A stretch of DNA of 63,610 nt from Betaproteobacteria bacterium (lineage in GTDB: Bacteria > Pseudomonadota > Gammaproteobacteria > Burkholderiales > SG8-39). Made by a program: the position numbers and the translations under genes. Positions 34,864-46,882 of the stretch are shown here, one piece after another (positions within the stretch are counted from its first letter, which is position 1; the number at the start of each line of letters is the position of its first letter). The stretch lies in the NCBI GenBank assembly GCA_004297625.1, contig SCTY01000029.1, positions 1 through 63,610 on the forward strand, in the 5' to 3' direction. The notes below the pieces were generated by a model. The model was not told the DNA's origin and made no database searches. It saw only the letters and a list, made by a program, of their open reading frames with translations.

Positions 34864-35772
34864 ATGGATCGACTCGCCGCTATGCAGGTGTTTGCCCAAG
34901 TGGTTGAGTCGGGAAGCTTTGCCAAGGCCGCCGAGCGGCTCGGCTTGTCCACCTCGGCCACCTCGCGGCAGGTGGCCGAATTGGAGAGCCATCTGCACAC
35001 CCGCCTGCTCAACCGCACTACGCGCCGCGTGAGCCTCACGGAAAGCGGCCGCGCTTACTACGAGCGCGCGGTCCAGCTGCTTGCGGACCTCGAGGAAGCC
35101 GAGCAAGAGGCTGCGCGCGCCGCGGTGGTGCCGCGCGGCACGATCAAGCTCACGACCTCGGTCAATTTCGGCGTGCGCCAGGTCGCGCCGGCGATCGCCG
35201 CCTTTCTCGCGCGGCACGCCGAGGTGCGCTTCGACGTATCGCTTTCGGATCGCGTCGTCGATCTGGTCGAAGAGGGACTCGATCTCGCCGTCCGCATCGG
35301 CGGCACCGGTTCCGAGAACCTCGTCGCGCGCAAGCTCGGCGAAACGCGGCTTGTGCCCTGCGCTTCGGCCGAATATCTCAAGGCGCACGGCGTTCCGCGC
35401 TCGCCCGAGGACCTCGCGCGCCACAATTGCTTCACCTACGAGTACCTGACGCCGCGCAACGTCTGGCGCTTCCGCGACGCCGCGGGCAACGAGCGCGCGG
35501 TGCGCGTGAGCGGAAATCTTCATTCCAACAACGGCGACCTGCTCGCCGAGGCCGCGGCGCAGGGTGCGGGCATCGCGTTCGAGCCGGCGTTCATCGTCGG
35601 ACCCGAAGTGCGCGCCGGCCGGCTGGTGCGGCTGCTGCCGGAGTTCGTCGCGCCGCCGATGCCGATCTACGCGGTGTACCCCAGCCGCAAGCACCTGTCG
35701 GCGAAGGTGCGTGTCTTCGTCGATTTCCTGGCCGAGCGCTACGCGCACGCGCCCGACTGGAGCGCGCCGTGA
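34864..35772 (+). CDS. LysR-family transcriptional regulator
   Basis: The 302-residue protein has an N-terminal winged helix-turn-helix (about 1-60, FAQVVESGSFAKAAERLGLS and SATSRQVAELESHL) and a substrate-binding domain. This group regulates quinone or drug stress genes in burkholderial bacteria. It is divergent from doxX-gst-dodA, which it most likely controls. Its stop overlaps the GTG start of the phospholipase gene, so the two may be co-transcribed. Confidence 0.9.
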   Translation: MDRLAAMQVFAQVVESGSFAKAAERLGLSTSATSRQVAELESHLHTRLLNRTTRRVSLTESGRAYYERAVQLLADLEEAEQEAARAAVVPRGTIKLTTSVNFGVRQVAPAIAAFLARHAEVRFDVSLSDRVVDLVEEGLDLAVRIGGTGSENLVARKLGETRLVPCASAEYLKAHGVPRSPEDLARHNCFTYEYLTPRNVWRFRDAAGNERAVRVSGNLHSNNGDLLAEAAAQGAGIAFEPAFIVGPEVRAGRLVRLLPEFVAPPMPIYAVYPSRKHLSAKVRVFVDFLAERYAHAPDWSAP

Positions 35773-36857
35773 GGGCGCTTCTCGTGCTGCTGGTCCTGCA
35801 TGCCGCGTCCGCGCTCGCCGCGCCGGAGTGGATCATCGCCTCGCAGAGCGCGCGGGTGGTCGCCGGCGATGCGTTCGAGCTCATCGTGGTGAGCGCCACC
35901 GGCGCGCCGCTTCCCGACGATCTCGATCTGCGCCTCAAATCCGAGCTCGACGAGCGCATCCTGCCGCTGCGCGCCGCCGCGCCGGAATCCGATCGAAGCC
36001 GCCTCTACATGGGCGTCATGCCTCCGGGGCTTGCCGGGACGGTGACGCTCGAGCTCGTCGGGCGTCCCTCGAGCGTGCTCATGTTCTCCGTCGCGCCGCG
36101 AGCCGACGTGGTGCAGAAGCTTACGGGCGCGCGGCCCGACGAGCAGTACGAGCCGCCGCTTTCCGAGAACGATCCGATGTATTTCGTGCTCGGCGCGCGC
36201 GACGGGTACTCGGCGCGCTTCCAGCTCTCGTTCAAGTACCGCTTCTTCGACACCGGGAGCGGCTTCGGTCGCCAGCAGCCGTGGCTCTCGGCTTTCTATT
36301 TCGGCTACACGCAGAACTCGCTGTGGGACCTGTCGTCGCAGTCCAAGCCTTTCCGCGACACGAGCTACCGGCCGTCGGTCTTCTGGAAATGGGACCGCAA
36401 GGACGAAAAGACCTTCATCGACAGCGTGCGCCTCGGCCTGGAGCACGAGTCCAACGGGCGCGACGGGCCGCGCTCGCGGTCGATCAACATCGCGTTCGTG
36501 CGCCCGGAGTGGCACTGGAAAAATGCCAACGGGCACAAGGTCGAGTTCACGCCGAAGTTCTACCGCTACCTCGAGAAGTCGGATAACCCGGACATCCAGC
36601 AGTACCGCGGCCACGCCGACTGGCGGTTGCGCTACGACGCGGCCGGTGACTGGATCGCGACCGGGGTCGTGCGCCGCGGCACGCTCGGCAAGGCCAGCTT
36701 TCTTCTCGATTTATCGCGGCGCGCGCGCGACCTGCGCTTCGGCCCGGTGGGCGGCTACTTCCACATCCAGTACTTCAGCGGCTACGGCGAGGACATCCTC
36801 GATTACAACGTGCGCCGCAAGCCGCAGCTGCGCATCGGCTTCGCGATCGTTCCTTGA
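35769..36857 (+). CDS. pldA: Outer-membrane phospholipase A (PldA family)
   Basis: The 362-residue protein begins at GTG, overlapping the LysR stop, with a signal peptide (about 1-18). It has the catalytic motif EHESNGRDG (about 224-232), whose His and Ser form the active site with a later Asn, followed by beta-strand-like repeats. PldA hydrolyses misplaced phospholipids in the outer membrane and works as a dimer. The N-terminal 120 residues are an extra domain compared with the E. coli enzyme. Confidence 0.88.
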   Translation: MRALLVLLVLHAASALAAPEWIIASQSARVVAGDAFELIVVSATGAPLPDDLDLRLKSELDERILPLRAAAPESDRSRLYMGVMPPGLAGTVTLELVGRPSSVLMFSVAPRADVVQKLTGARPDEQYEPPLSENDPMYFVLGARDGYSARFQLSFKYRFFDTGSGFGRQQPWLSAFYFGYTQNSLWDLSSQSKPFRDTSYRPSVFWKWDRKDEKTFIDSVRLGLEHESNGRDGPRSRSINIAFVRPEWHWKNANGHKVEFTPKFYRYLEKSDNPDIQQYRGHADWRLRYDAAGDWIATGVVRRGTLGKASFLLDLSRRARDLRFGPVGGYFHIQYFSGYGEDILDYNVRRKPQLRIGFAIVP

Positions 36858-36863
36858 AGCGAT

Positions 36864-37409
36864 TCAGGTGTCTTCGGTGCGCGGCGGGCGCCAGGTGTAA
36901 GGCACGGGACCCGGGGCGCGCAGCACCCGCAGCATCCTGAGCGCGCCTTCCTTGCGTCCCTCGCCGCTGCGGTAGTAGCCGGGCACGAGCACGGTCTCGT
37001 GGAAGCTCATGGCGCGGTAAAAACGCCGCGCGTTTTCGTTGCCGGCCCGCAGCTCGAGGTGGATGCTCGCCATGCCGGCGCAACGCGCCGACTCGAGCAG
37101 CCAGTCGAGCAGCCGCTCGCCGATGCCCAGGCGCCGGTGCGACGGCCGCACTGCGAGCAGCACCAGGTGGGCGCGCTCGTCGCCGAACTCCATGATGGCG
37201 AAGCCGGTCAGCGTGCCGCGTCCGCTGCCGTTTTTCCCGCTTTCGCACGCCACCACGGCGAGCGTCTCGCGGTCGCGGATCGCGCGCAGCACGCGCGCCG
37301 CGTCGTACTTCCAGCCCAGGCCCGCCTCGACGAAGTCGCGCGACATCATCGCGATCGCCTGCGCGTCGCGCGGGTCGGCAAGTCGGATGGTGATGGCGCG
37401 TTGCGTCAT
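36864..37409 (-). CDS. GNAT-family N-acetyltransferase (RimI-like)
   Basis: The 181-residue protein has the GNAT acetyl-CoA motif RPSHRRLGIGERLL (about 108-121) and the ELRAGNENARRFYRAMSF segment shared with RimI-like enzymes. The C-terminal portion is longer than in RimI (about 150 residues). It may acetylate a protein N-terminus or small amine. It converges on pldA with six bases between the ends. Confidence 0.8.
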   Translation of the reverse strand: MTQRAITIRLADPRDAQAIAMMSRDFVEAGLGWKYDAARVLRAIRDRETLAVVACESGKNGSGRGTLTGFAIMEFGDERAHLVLLAVRPSHRRLGIGERLLDWLLESARCAGMASIHLELRAGNENARRFYRAMSFHETVLVPGYYRSGEGRKEGALRMLRVLRAPGPVPYTWRPPRTEDT

Positions 37410-37512
37410 GTGAGTTGAATTGTGCCACGTCCGCCCGGTCGCTGGCCAACGCCCTGATGCCCTGATGAGACTAGAGGAGTATCCTCAGCGAAGCAAAAAA
37501 GGGGAGGAGGGG

Positions 37513-38715
37513 ATGGAGAGCGCCGCCGCTGCTTTTGCCGATGAGATAAAGAGCCGCTCCGCCGATGGAGCGGCCAGAAAACTGGCGTCGCTTGCCGGCG
37601 GCGAGATCGCCGCAACGCTGATGCGGCTGTCACCCGGATTTGGACAGGATGTGCTGGCAGCGCTACCCGACGAGGTGCGCGAGCGAGTGCTCGCCGCCGC
37701 GCCGCCCGACGTCGCGCGCCAGTGGCAGCGCAACGCGCTGTACGACGAGGATGCGATCGGCCGGATGATGGAGCCGGTGATCGGCGCCTTCCATCCGAAC
37801 CGGACCGTCGGCGAGACGGTCGACGCGCTGCGCGAGATGGTCAAGGCGAGCTTCATCACTTATGTCTGGGTGGTCGAGGAGAGCGAGCGCCTGGTCGGCG
37901 TCGTGACCATGCGCGACCTGCTGTTCAGCGGTCGCGAGGCCAGGCTCGCCGACATCATGCTGAAGAGTCCGTTCGCGCTGCACGCGTGGATGAGCCTCAA
38001 GGACGCGATGAAGCAGGTCCTCGACCGCCACTATCCGGTGTACCCGGTCGTCGACGCCGAAGGGCGCCTGTTCGGGCTGGTGCGCGGGCAGGCGATGTTC
38101 GAGGCACAGGCCATCGAGATCACGCTGCAGGCGGGCAGCATGGTCGGCGTGCATGACGAGGAGCGCCTCGCCACGCCGTGGGCCCAGAGCCTCAAGATGC
38201 GCCATCCCTGGCTGCAGCTCAACCTCTTGACCGCGTTTCTCGCTGCCGCGGTGGTCGGGTTCTTCCAGGACACGATCGACCGGCTGGTGATCCTCGCGTT
38301 GTTCCTGCCGGTGCTTGCCGGGCAGTCGGGCAACACCGGGTGCCAGGCGCTCGCCGTGACGCTGCGCGGCATAACGCTGGGCGAGTTCAAGCCCGGGGCC
38401 GCAAGGCCGCTCGTCAAGAAAGAAGCCTGGCTCGGCTGTCTGAACGGGATCGGCGTCGGCATCGCCGCGGCGGCCGGCATGCTCGTCACCGCGAGCGGGC
38501 AGCATGCAGAGCACCCGTGGCTGCTCGCATCCGTGGTGCTGCTCGCGATGGTCGGGTCTTGCGTTGCGAGCGGCATTTCGGGCGCCATGGTGCCGCTCAC
38601 CCTCAAGCGCCTCGGCTTCGACCCGGCGACCGCCTCCAGCATCTTCCTCACCACGGCGACCGACGTGGTGAGCATGGGCATGCTGCTCGGGCTCGCGACG
38701 CTCCTGATCCGCTAG
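37513..38715 (+). CDS. mgtE: MgtE-family Mg2+ transporter
   Basis: The 400-residue product contains an N-terminal helical domain, a CBS pair (about 90-215) and a five-TM domain. The ion-pore motif PVLAGQSGNTGCQALAVTLRG is intact. The chosen ATG follows GGAGGAGGGG. A longer frame from 37420 lacks support. MgtE imports Mg2+ and is gated by its own N and CBS domains. No M-box or other Mg-sensing leader is visible upstream. Confidence 0.92.
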   Translation: MESAAAAFADEIKSRSADGAARKLASLAGGEIAATLMRLSPGFGQDVLAALPDEVRERVLAAAPPDVARQWQRNALYDEDAIGRMMEPVIGAFHPNRTVGETVDALREMVKASFITYVWVVEESERLVGVVTMRDLLFSGREARLADIMLKSPFALHAWMSLKDAMKQVLDRHYPVYPVVDAEGRLFGLVRGQAMFEAQAIEITLQAGSMVGVHDEERLATPWAQSLKMRHPWLQLNLLTAFLAAAVVGFFQDTIDRLVILALFLPVLAGQSGNTGCQALAVTLRGITLGEFKPGAARPLVKKEAWLGCLNGIGVGIAAAAGMLVTASGQHAEHPWLLASVVLLAMVGSCVASGISGAMVPLTLKRLGFDPATASSIFLTTATDVVSMGMLLGLATLLIR

Positions 38716-38771
38716 ACGCAAGTCACGAAGACGCTCTTTTGTGTCATGAACGACAGGAGTATTCTGGATTC

Positions 38772-39040
38772 ATGCTCTCGCTCGAGGATTGTATCGCCCT
38801 GTGCGACCTCACCGAGGAGGAGGAGGTCCTCGCCATTGCCGAGCACGAGCACATCCCGGAAATGGCCGCCACCGAGCTCGGCAATTATCTGCTGCGAATA
38901 TCGACGCGGCGAAGGCGCGCGATGAGCGGGAACGCGTGCTGGTGCTGAAGACGCTGCTGCGCAACTTCGTGCTCGAGCATCCGCGCTGCGAGGAGCGCCA
39001 CCGCAGGCAGCTGCACGCGCCCGAGCGCCGCGTCGCCTAA
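38772..39040 (+). pseudogene. Frameshifted small hypothetical gene
   Basis: The ATG at 38772 opens MLSLEDCIALCDLTEEEEVLA, a start that I recognise from short soluble betaproteobacterial proteins. Near 38895 (after ELGNYLL) the frame breaks, and the rest of a plausible product (NIDAAKARDERERVLVLKTL to RRVA) lies two bases out of frame, ending at 39040. Either the gene is damaged or a base is missing in the assembly. Intact relatives, as I recall them, appear to have about ten more residues between the two halves. Function unknown. Confidence 0.5.
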
Positions 39041-39057
39041 CGAGGAGGAGGCCAACC

Positions 39058-39492
39058 ATGCAGGTGAAGGAAATACTCCGCGTGAAGGGCAGCAGGCTGG
39101 TGAGCATCGAGCCCTCGGGCCGCGCAGCGGACGCGGTGAAGACCATGGCGCGCGAGAACCTCGGCTCGCTCGTGGTGCTGGAGCAGGGGCGCATGGCGGG
39201 CGTGCTGACGTTCCACGAGGTACTGAGCGCACTCGCTTCCGGCGGCGGCGCGCTCGGCGACGTCAAGGTCGCCGACATCATGGAGCGCGATCCGGTCACC
39301 GCGACGCCCGACACGGAGCTGAACGACCTGCGGCGCACCATGCTCGAGAGCGGCGCGCGCTATCTGCCGGTGGTGCAGGACGGGAGATTGCTCGGCGTGA
39401 TCTCGTTCCGCGACGTCGCCAAGGCGGTGCTCGAGGAACAGGACTTCGAAAACAAGATGCTCAAGGGCTACATCAAGAATTGGCCCGCCTGA
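39058..39492 (+). CDS. CBS-domain pair protein
   Basis: The 144-residue protein consists of two CBS motifs in tandem. The first contains SLVVLEQGRMAGVLTFHEVLS (about 44-64) and the second RYLPVVQDGRLLGVISFRDVAK (about 101-122). Small CBS-pair proteins usually bind adenine nucleotides and regulate other proteins. It starts after GAGGAGG. The neighbouring mgtE also carries CBS domains, but a joint role is not shown. Confidence 0.88.
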   Translation: MQVKEILRVKGSRLVSIEPSGRAADAVKTMARENLGSLVVLEQGRMAGVLTFHEVLSALASGGGALGDVKVADIMERDPVTATPDTELNDLRRTMLESGARYLPVVQDGRLLGVISFRDVAKAVLEEQDFENKMLKGYIKNWPA

Positions 39493-39507
39493 AGCTAGAA
39501 TGCCTGC

Positions 39508-40605
39508 ATGTCGGGCAACAGCTTCGGCACCCTTTTCTGCGTCACCTCGTTCGGCGAGTCGCACGGCCCCGCCTACGGCGGCGTGGTGGACGGCTGCCCG
39601 CCGGGGCTCGAGCTCAGCAACGAAGACATCCAGAAGGAGCTCGACCGCAGGAAGCCCGGCTCCTCGCGCCACGTGACGCAGCGGCGCGAGTCCGACACGG
39701 TCGAGATCCTCTCGGGCGTCTACGAAGGCCGCACCACCGGAACCGCGATCGGCTTCCTGGTGCGCAACGAGGACCAGCGCTCGAAGGACTACGCGGCCAT
39801 CGCGCAGAAGTTCCGGCCCGGGCACGCCGACTACACGTACTGGCAGAAGTACGGCGCGCGCGATGCGCGCGGCGGCGGCCGCGCTTCGGCGCGCGAGACG
39901 CTGGTGCGCGTTGCCGCGGGCGCTATCGCGAAGAAGTGGCTCGGAAAACGCTACGGCGTGCGCGTGCGCGGCTATCTCGCGCAGCTAGGTCCGCACGCGA
40001 TTAGCTTCAAATCGTGGGAGGCGGTAGACGCAAATCCGTTTTTCGCGCCCGACGCCGACGTCGTGGAAAAGCTTGAAGCCTTCATGGACGAGCTGCGCGC
40101 GAGCGGAGATTCGTGCGGCGCGCGCGTCAACGTGGTGGCCGAAGGCGTGCCGGTGGGTTGGGGCGAGCCGGTCTACGGCCGCCTGGACGCCGACATCGCC
40201 GCGGCCATGATGTCGATCAACGCCGTGAAGGGCGTGGAAATCGGCGCCGGCTTCGCGGCGATCGCGCAGAAGGGCAGCGAGCACGGCGACGAGATGACGC
40301 CCGAAGGTTTCCTGTCGAACAACAACGGCGGCGTGCTGGGCGGCATCTCGACCGGGCAGGCGCTCACCGTATCGATGGCGCTCAAGCCGACCTCGAGCAT
40401 CCGCCTGCCCCGGCGTACCATCGACACGCGGGGGCAGCCCACGACCATCGAGACCACCGGGCGGCACGATCCCTGCGTAGGGATCCGCGCCACGCCGATC
40501 GCCGAAGCGATGCTCGCCTGCGTCCTCATGGATCATGCGCTGCGCCACCGAGCGCAGTGCGGCGATGTGGAGCCGCCGCTACGTTTGCGCGGCGGCCGCT
40601 CCTAA
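39508..40605 (+). CDS. aroC: Chorismate synthase
   Basis: The 365-residue protein has the expected size and the family signatures [18 protein letters not shown] (N-terminus), [17 protein letters not shown] and [11 protein letters not shown]. It makes chorismate from 5-enolpyruvylshikimate-3-phosphate, using reduced FMN. A housekeeping gene of aromatic amino acid synthesis. It starts 15 bases after the CBS-protein stop, so they may share a transcript. Confidence 0.97.
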   Translation: MSGNSFGTLFCVTSFGESHGPAYGGVVDGCPPGLELSNEDIQKELDRRKPGSSRHVTQRRESDTVEILSGVYEGRTTGTAIGFLVRNEDQRSKDYAAIAQKFRPGHADYTYWQKYGARDARGGGRASARETLVRVAAGAIAKKWLGKRYGVRVRGYLAQLGPHAISFKSWEAVDANPFFAPDADVVEKLEAFMDELRASGDSCGARVNVVAEGVPVGWGEPVYGRLDADIAAAMMSINAVKGVEIGAGFAAIAQKGSEHGDEMTPEGFLSNNNGGVLGGISTGQALTVSMALKPTSSIRLPRRTIDTRGQPTTIETTGRHDPCVGIRATPIAEAMLACVLMDHALRHRAQCGDVEPPLRLRGGRS

Positions 40606-40665
40606 CTAGATAACCCCCACGAAATCAATTAGAGTATGGTTACAAAACCCCCAAGAGAGAAGAAC

Positions 40666-40902
40666 ATGAGCAACAAGGGCCAGTTGCTACAAGACCCGTT
40701 CCTCAATACGCTGCGCAAGGAGCATGTCCCGGTTTCGATCTACCTCGTGAACGGCATCAAGCTGCAGGGACAGATCGAGTCGTTCGACCAGTACGTGGTG
40801 CTGCTGCGCAATTCGGTCACGCAGATGGTGTACAAGCACGCCATCTCCACCGTGGTGCCCTCGCGTCCGATCAACCTGGGAGCGGAGAAGGACGCCGAGT
40901 AG
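40666..40902 (+). CDS. hfq: RNA chaperone Hfq
   Basis: The 78-residue product begins [14 protein letters not shown] and contains the Sm motifs [20 protein letters not shown] and [13 protein letters not shown]. It forms a hexamer that pairs small RNAs with mRNAs. The start was moved ten codons in from an upstream in-frame ATG because it matches the family. The gene order hfq-hflX-hflK-hflC is typical of betaproteobacteria. Confidence 0.98.
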   Translation: MSNKGQLLQDPFLNTLRKEHVPVSIYLVNGIKLQGQIESFDQYVVLLRNSVTQMVYKHAISTVVPSRPINLGAEKDAE

Positions 40903-40903
40903 T

Positions 40904-42070
40904 TTGCCGGTAACGCCCCCTCAAGCTGCCGATCCCCAGGCAGCGATTATTGTCTGCCTCGATTTCGGCGACGGCGACTACGAGCAGAATGTAGAGGAGG
41001 TGGTGCGGCTCGTGGAGAGCGCCGGCGTGCGCCGCCACCGGGTGATCGGGGGCCGGCGCGTCAAGCCCGACCCCAAGCTCTACGCCGGCACCGGCAAGGT
41101 GGCCGAGGTCGGCCGCGCGGCGGAGGAGCTGAACGCCGCATGCGTGATCTTCAACCACGCGCTTTCCCCGGCGCAGGAAAGAAACGTCGAGCGCGAGCTC
41201 AGGCGCAGGGTGCTCGACCGCACCGAGCTCATCCTCGAGATCTTCGCGCAGCGCGCGCAGACGACCGAAGGCAAGCTGCAAGTGGAGCTTGCGCAGCTCG
41301 AGCATCTTGCCACGCGCCTGGTGCGCGGCTGGACGCACCTCGAGCGCCAGCGCGGCGGCCTGGGCAAGACCGGCGGCCCCGGCGAGAAGCAGCTCGAGCT
41401 CGACCGCCGCTACATCGCCAGCCGGGTGCGGGTGCTCAAGGCGAAGCTGCACACCTTGAAAAAGCAAAGAAGCGTGCAGCGCCGCGCGCGCGCCCGGCGC
41501 GAGGTGCTGTCGGTGTCGATCGTCGGCTACACCAACGCCGGCAAGTCGACGCTCTTCAACGCGCTCACGCGCGCGAAGGCGTACGAGGCGGACCAGCTCT
41601 TCGCCACGCTCGACACCACCACGCGCCGCGTCTGGCTCGCCGACGCGGGCAACGTGGTGATCTCGGACACCGTAGGCTTCATCCGCGACCTTCCGCACGG
41701 CCTGGTGGCGGCATTCCGGGCCACGCTCGAGGAAACGGTGCACGCCGACCTGCTGCTGCACGTCGTCGACGCGTCTTCGCCGGCGCGCAAGGAGCAGGCC
41801 GCGCAAGTCGAAAAGGTGCTCGCCGAGATCCCGGCGGGGGACGCGCCGCGCCTGCCGGTTTGGAACAAGATCGACGCCGTCGGCTCGGGAAATGAGCTCT
41901 CGCCCGGCGTAGAGAGGGATCAATATGGTAGGATTTCGCGCGTTTTCTTGAGCGCGCGCACCGGGGCAGGGCTGGAGGGCTTGCGCGCGGCCATCGCCGA
42001 GTTCGCCCGGCAGCGGGCGGCGGCGCGGGGCACAGCCGCTCCGCAAGCGTATCCACTGCAACCTCATTAA
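40904..42070 (+). CDS. hflX: Ribosome-associated GTPase HflX
   Basis: The 388-residue protein has the HflX N-terminal domain (GRRVKPDPKLYAGTGKVAE) followed by the GTPase domain with G1 GYTNAGKST (about 208-216), G3 DTVGF and G4 WNKID. It splits stalled ribosomes. The frame starts at TTG one base after the hfq stop. No ATG is available before the conserved IIVCLDFGDGD, which supports the rare start. Confidence 0.95.
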   Translation: MPVTPPQAADPQAAIIVCLDFGDGDYEQNVEEVVRLVESAGVRRHRVIGGRRVKPDPKLYAGTGKVAEVGRAAEELNAACVIFNHALSPAQERNVERELRRRVLDRTELILEIFAQRAQTTEGKLQVELAQLEHLATRLVRGWTHLERQRGGLGKTGGPGEKQLELDRRYIASRVRVLKAKLHTLKKQRSVQRRARARREVLSVSIVGYTNAGKSTLFNALTRAKAYEADQLFATLDTTTRRVWLADAGNVVISDTVGFIRDLPHGLVAAFRATLEETVHADLLLHVVDASSPARKEQAAQVEKVLAEIPAGDAPRLPVWNKIDAVGSGNELSPGVERDQYGRISRVFLSARTGAGLEGLRAAIAEFARQRAAARGTAAPQAYPLQPH

Positions 42071-42082
42071 TACCTTCGCTCC

Positions 42083-43282
42083 ATGGCATTGAACGACCCC
42101 AACTGGGGACGCGGTTCCCGCGGGCCGCAGGGTCCCGGCGGCGGCAATCAGGGCCCGCCCGACCTGGACGAGCTGTGGCGCAACTTCAACCGCAGGCTCT
42201 CGGATCTCTTCGGCCGGCGCCGCGGCGGCGGCGGCGACGAGCCGCCCCGGCTGCCCCCCCCCTGGCAGCTCGGCGGCGGCGCCGGCGTGCTCATCGCGCT
42301 GATTTTCGCGGTGTGGCTCGCGAGCGGCTTCTACATCGTGGTCGAGGGCACGCGCGGCGTGGTGCTCACCTTCGGTCGCTTCTCGCAGGAAACCATGCCC
42401 GGCCTGCGCTGGCGCCTGCCGTGGCCGATCCAGTCGAACGAGATCGTCAACCTCGCCCAGGTGCGCACGCTGGAAGTCGGCTACCGCAACAACGTGCGCA
42501 CCAAGGTGCTCAAGGAATCGCTGATGCTGACCGACGACGAGAACATCGTCGACCTGCAGTTCGCGGTCCAGTACCTGGTGAAGGACGCGCGCGACTTCGT
42601 CTTCAACGTGCGCCGACCCGACGAGTCCGCGATGCAGATCGCCGAGACCGCGATGCGCGAGGTGATCGGCAAGAGCAGGATGGACGCCATCCTCTACGAG
42701 ACGCAGATCGACGTGGCCAACCGGGCGCGCGAGCTCATGCAAGTGATCCACGACCGCTACGGCACAGGCATCACGGTGAGCACGGTCACGATCCAGAACG
42801 CGCAGCCGCCCGAGCAGGTGCAGGCGGCGTTCGACGACGCGGTCAAGGCGGGCCAGGACCGCGAGCGCCAGAAGAACGAAGGCCAGGCCTACGCGAACGA
42901 CGTCATCCCGCGCGCGCGCGGCACCGCCTCGCGCTTGCAGCAGGAATCCGAGGGCTACAAGCAGCGCGTCATCGCCAACGCGGAGGGCGACGCCTCGCGC
43001 TTCAAGCAGGTGCTCACGGAGTACGCCAAGGCGCCGGCAGTCACGCGCGAGCGCATCTACATCGACACCATGCAGCAGGTGCTGCAGTCGACGAGCAAGA
43101 TCATGATGGACTACCGCGGCAGCGGCAACCTGCTCTACCTGCCGCTCGACAAGCTGATGCAGGGGGCCGGCGCCCCGGCGGCCGAAGAGTCCGCCTCGCG
43201 CCCGGCGCCGGCCGAGACGCCCGCCGAAACGGGCCCGCGCTCGCGCGACACGCTGCGCAGCCGGGAGCGGGGAGAGCGCTAG
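42083..43282 (+). CDS. hflK: HflK, subunit of the FtsH protease modulator
   Basis: The 399-residue product has a Gly/Pro-rich N-terminal region, a TM segment (about 70-90) and a SPFH domain starting FYIVVEGTRGVVLTFGR. It forms the HflKC cage around the FtsH protease in the inner membrane. The start follows hflX by 12 bases and the stop abuts hflC. The Pro-rich cytoplasmic tail at the C-terminus is variable in the family. Confidence 0.96.
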   Translation: MALNDPNWGRGSRGPQGPGGGNQGPPDLDELWRNFNRRLSDLFGRRRGGGGDEPPRLPPPWQLGGGAGVLIALIFAVWLASGFYIVVEGTRGVVLTFGRFSQETMPGLRWRLPWPIQSNEIVNLAQVRTLEVGYRNNVRTKVLKESLMLTDDENIVDLQFAVQYLVKDARDFVFNVRRPDESAMQIAETAMREVIGKSRMDAILYETQIDVANRARELMQVIHDRYGTGITVSTVTIQNAQPPEQVQAAFDDAVKAGQDRERQKNEGQAYANDVIPRARGTASRLQQESEGYKQRVIANAEGDASRFKQVLTEYAKAPAVTRERIYIDTMQQVLQSTSKIMMDYRGSGNLLYLPLDKLMQGAGAPAAEESASRPAPAETPAETGPRSRDTLRSRERGER

Positions 43283-44173
43283 ATGATGAGAGCCCTCGGA
43301 CCGCTCATCGCCCTGCTCGTCGTCGCGGTGCTGCTCGTGTCGAGCACCTTCTTCACCGTCGACCAGCGGCAGAACGCGATCGTGTTCCAGCTCGGCGAGG
43401 TGAAGGAAGTGGTGCAGAAGCCCGGCCTGCACTTCAAGTGGCCGCTGCTGCAGAACGTGCGCCTGTTCGACATGCGCATCCTCAGCTACGACGATATCGA
43501 GCCGCTGCGCTTCCTCACGCAGGGCAACCGCCCGGTGCTCGTGGATTCCTTCGTGAAGTGGCGCATCAAGGATGTGCGCCAGTACTACATCAGCGTGCAG
43601 GGCGACGAGTTCCGTGCCGCGACCCGCATCCGCCAGACGGTTTCGGGCACGCTGCGCGAGGAGTTCGGCACGCGCAGCCTGAACGACGTGGTCTCGGGCG
43701 AGCGCGAGATGATCATGAGCCAGGTGCGCGAGAAGGTCGACCAGGACCTGGAGAGGATCGGCGTGCAGATCATCGACGTGCGCCTGAAGCGCGTCGACCT
43801 GCCGGTGGACGTGAGCGAGTCGGTCTACCGCCGCATGGAGGCCGAAAGAAAGAGGATCGCCAACGAGCTGCGCTCGACCGGCGCGGCGGAAGCCGAGAGG
43901 ATTCGCGCCGACGCCGACCGCCAGCGCGAGGTGCTGCTCGCCGAAGCCTACCGCGACGCGCAGCGCGTGCGCGGCGAGGGCGACGCCAAGGCCTCCGCCA
44001 TTTACGCCGCCGCGTTCTCGCAAAACCCGGAGTTCTTCTCCTTCTACCGCAGCATGGAGGCCTACCGCGGCACCTTCCGCGGCCGCAACGACCTCCTGCT
44101 GCTCGAAACGAACTCCGACTTCCTGCGCTATTTCCGCGACTCGATGGGCCGCAGCGCCGGGCAAAGAAAATGA
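43283..44173 (+). CDS. hflC: HflC, subunit of the FtsH protease modulator
   Basis: The 296-residue product begins one base after the hflK stop. It has an N-terminal TM (about 4-24) and a SPFH domain with QRQNAIVFQLGEVKEV. It partners HflK. Conserved order with hflK and hflX supports the assignment, as do the typical FYRSMEAYR near the C-terminus. Confidence 0.96.
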   Translation: MMRALGPLIALLVVAVLLVSSTFFTVDQRQNAIVFQLGEVKEVVQKPGLHFKWPLLQNVRLFDMRILSYDDIEPLRFLTQGNRPVLVDSFVKWRIKDVRQYYISVQGDEFRAATRIRQTVSGTLREEFGTRSLNDVVSGEREMIMSQVREKVDQDLERIGVQIIDVRLKRVDLPVDVSESVYRRMEAERKRIANELRSTGAAEAERIRADADRQREVLLAEAYRDAQRVRGEGDAKASAIYAAAFSQNPEFFSFYRSMEAYRGTFRGRNDLLLLETNSDFLRYFRDSMGRSAGQRK

Positions 44174-44176
44174 CGC

Positions 44177-44355
44177 ATGGGCACCGGCACGATCTTCCTA
44201 ATGGCGCTCGCCCTGATGCTCATTCTCGAGGGGGTGCTTCCGTTTCTCGCGCCTAACCTGTGGCGCGACACGTTTCGCCGCATTACCCAGATGTCCGACG
44301 GACAGATCCGCTTCGTCGGCCTGTCGTCGATGATCGTCGGACTGCTGTTACTCCT

Positions 44356-44371
<16 letters not shown>
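44177..44371 (+). CDS. DUF2065 small membrane protein
   Basis: The 64-residue protein has two hydrophobic segments (about 4-20 and 46-62) and matches the DUF2065 proteins always found after hflC. Its function is unknown. Its last 16 bases overlap hisZ, so translation is likely coupled. A small size is normal for the family. Confidence 0.9.
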
Positions 44372-46756
<2,385 letters not shown>

Positions 46757-46882
46757 GGCTTCGGGAAAAACCTGTCGCCGGCATGCGACGCTGCGTCGCG
46801 TCGCCCCGACCGCGCGCATTCGAGCGCCGCGACAGCGCAAGCGCCGCGGAAGGCACACAATGTTCGCGAGAGGAGGCGGACA

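Noticed and set aside
37420..37512. A longer start for mgtE
   Set aside because: The extra codons are not MgtE-like, and the ATG at 37513 has a strong ribosome binding site.
40871..44164. Long minus-strand frame (about 1100 codons) opposite hflX-hflK-hflC
   Set aside because: The same composition effect. The plus-strand genes are well-known housekeeping genes with standard starts and spacing.
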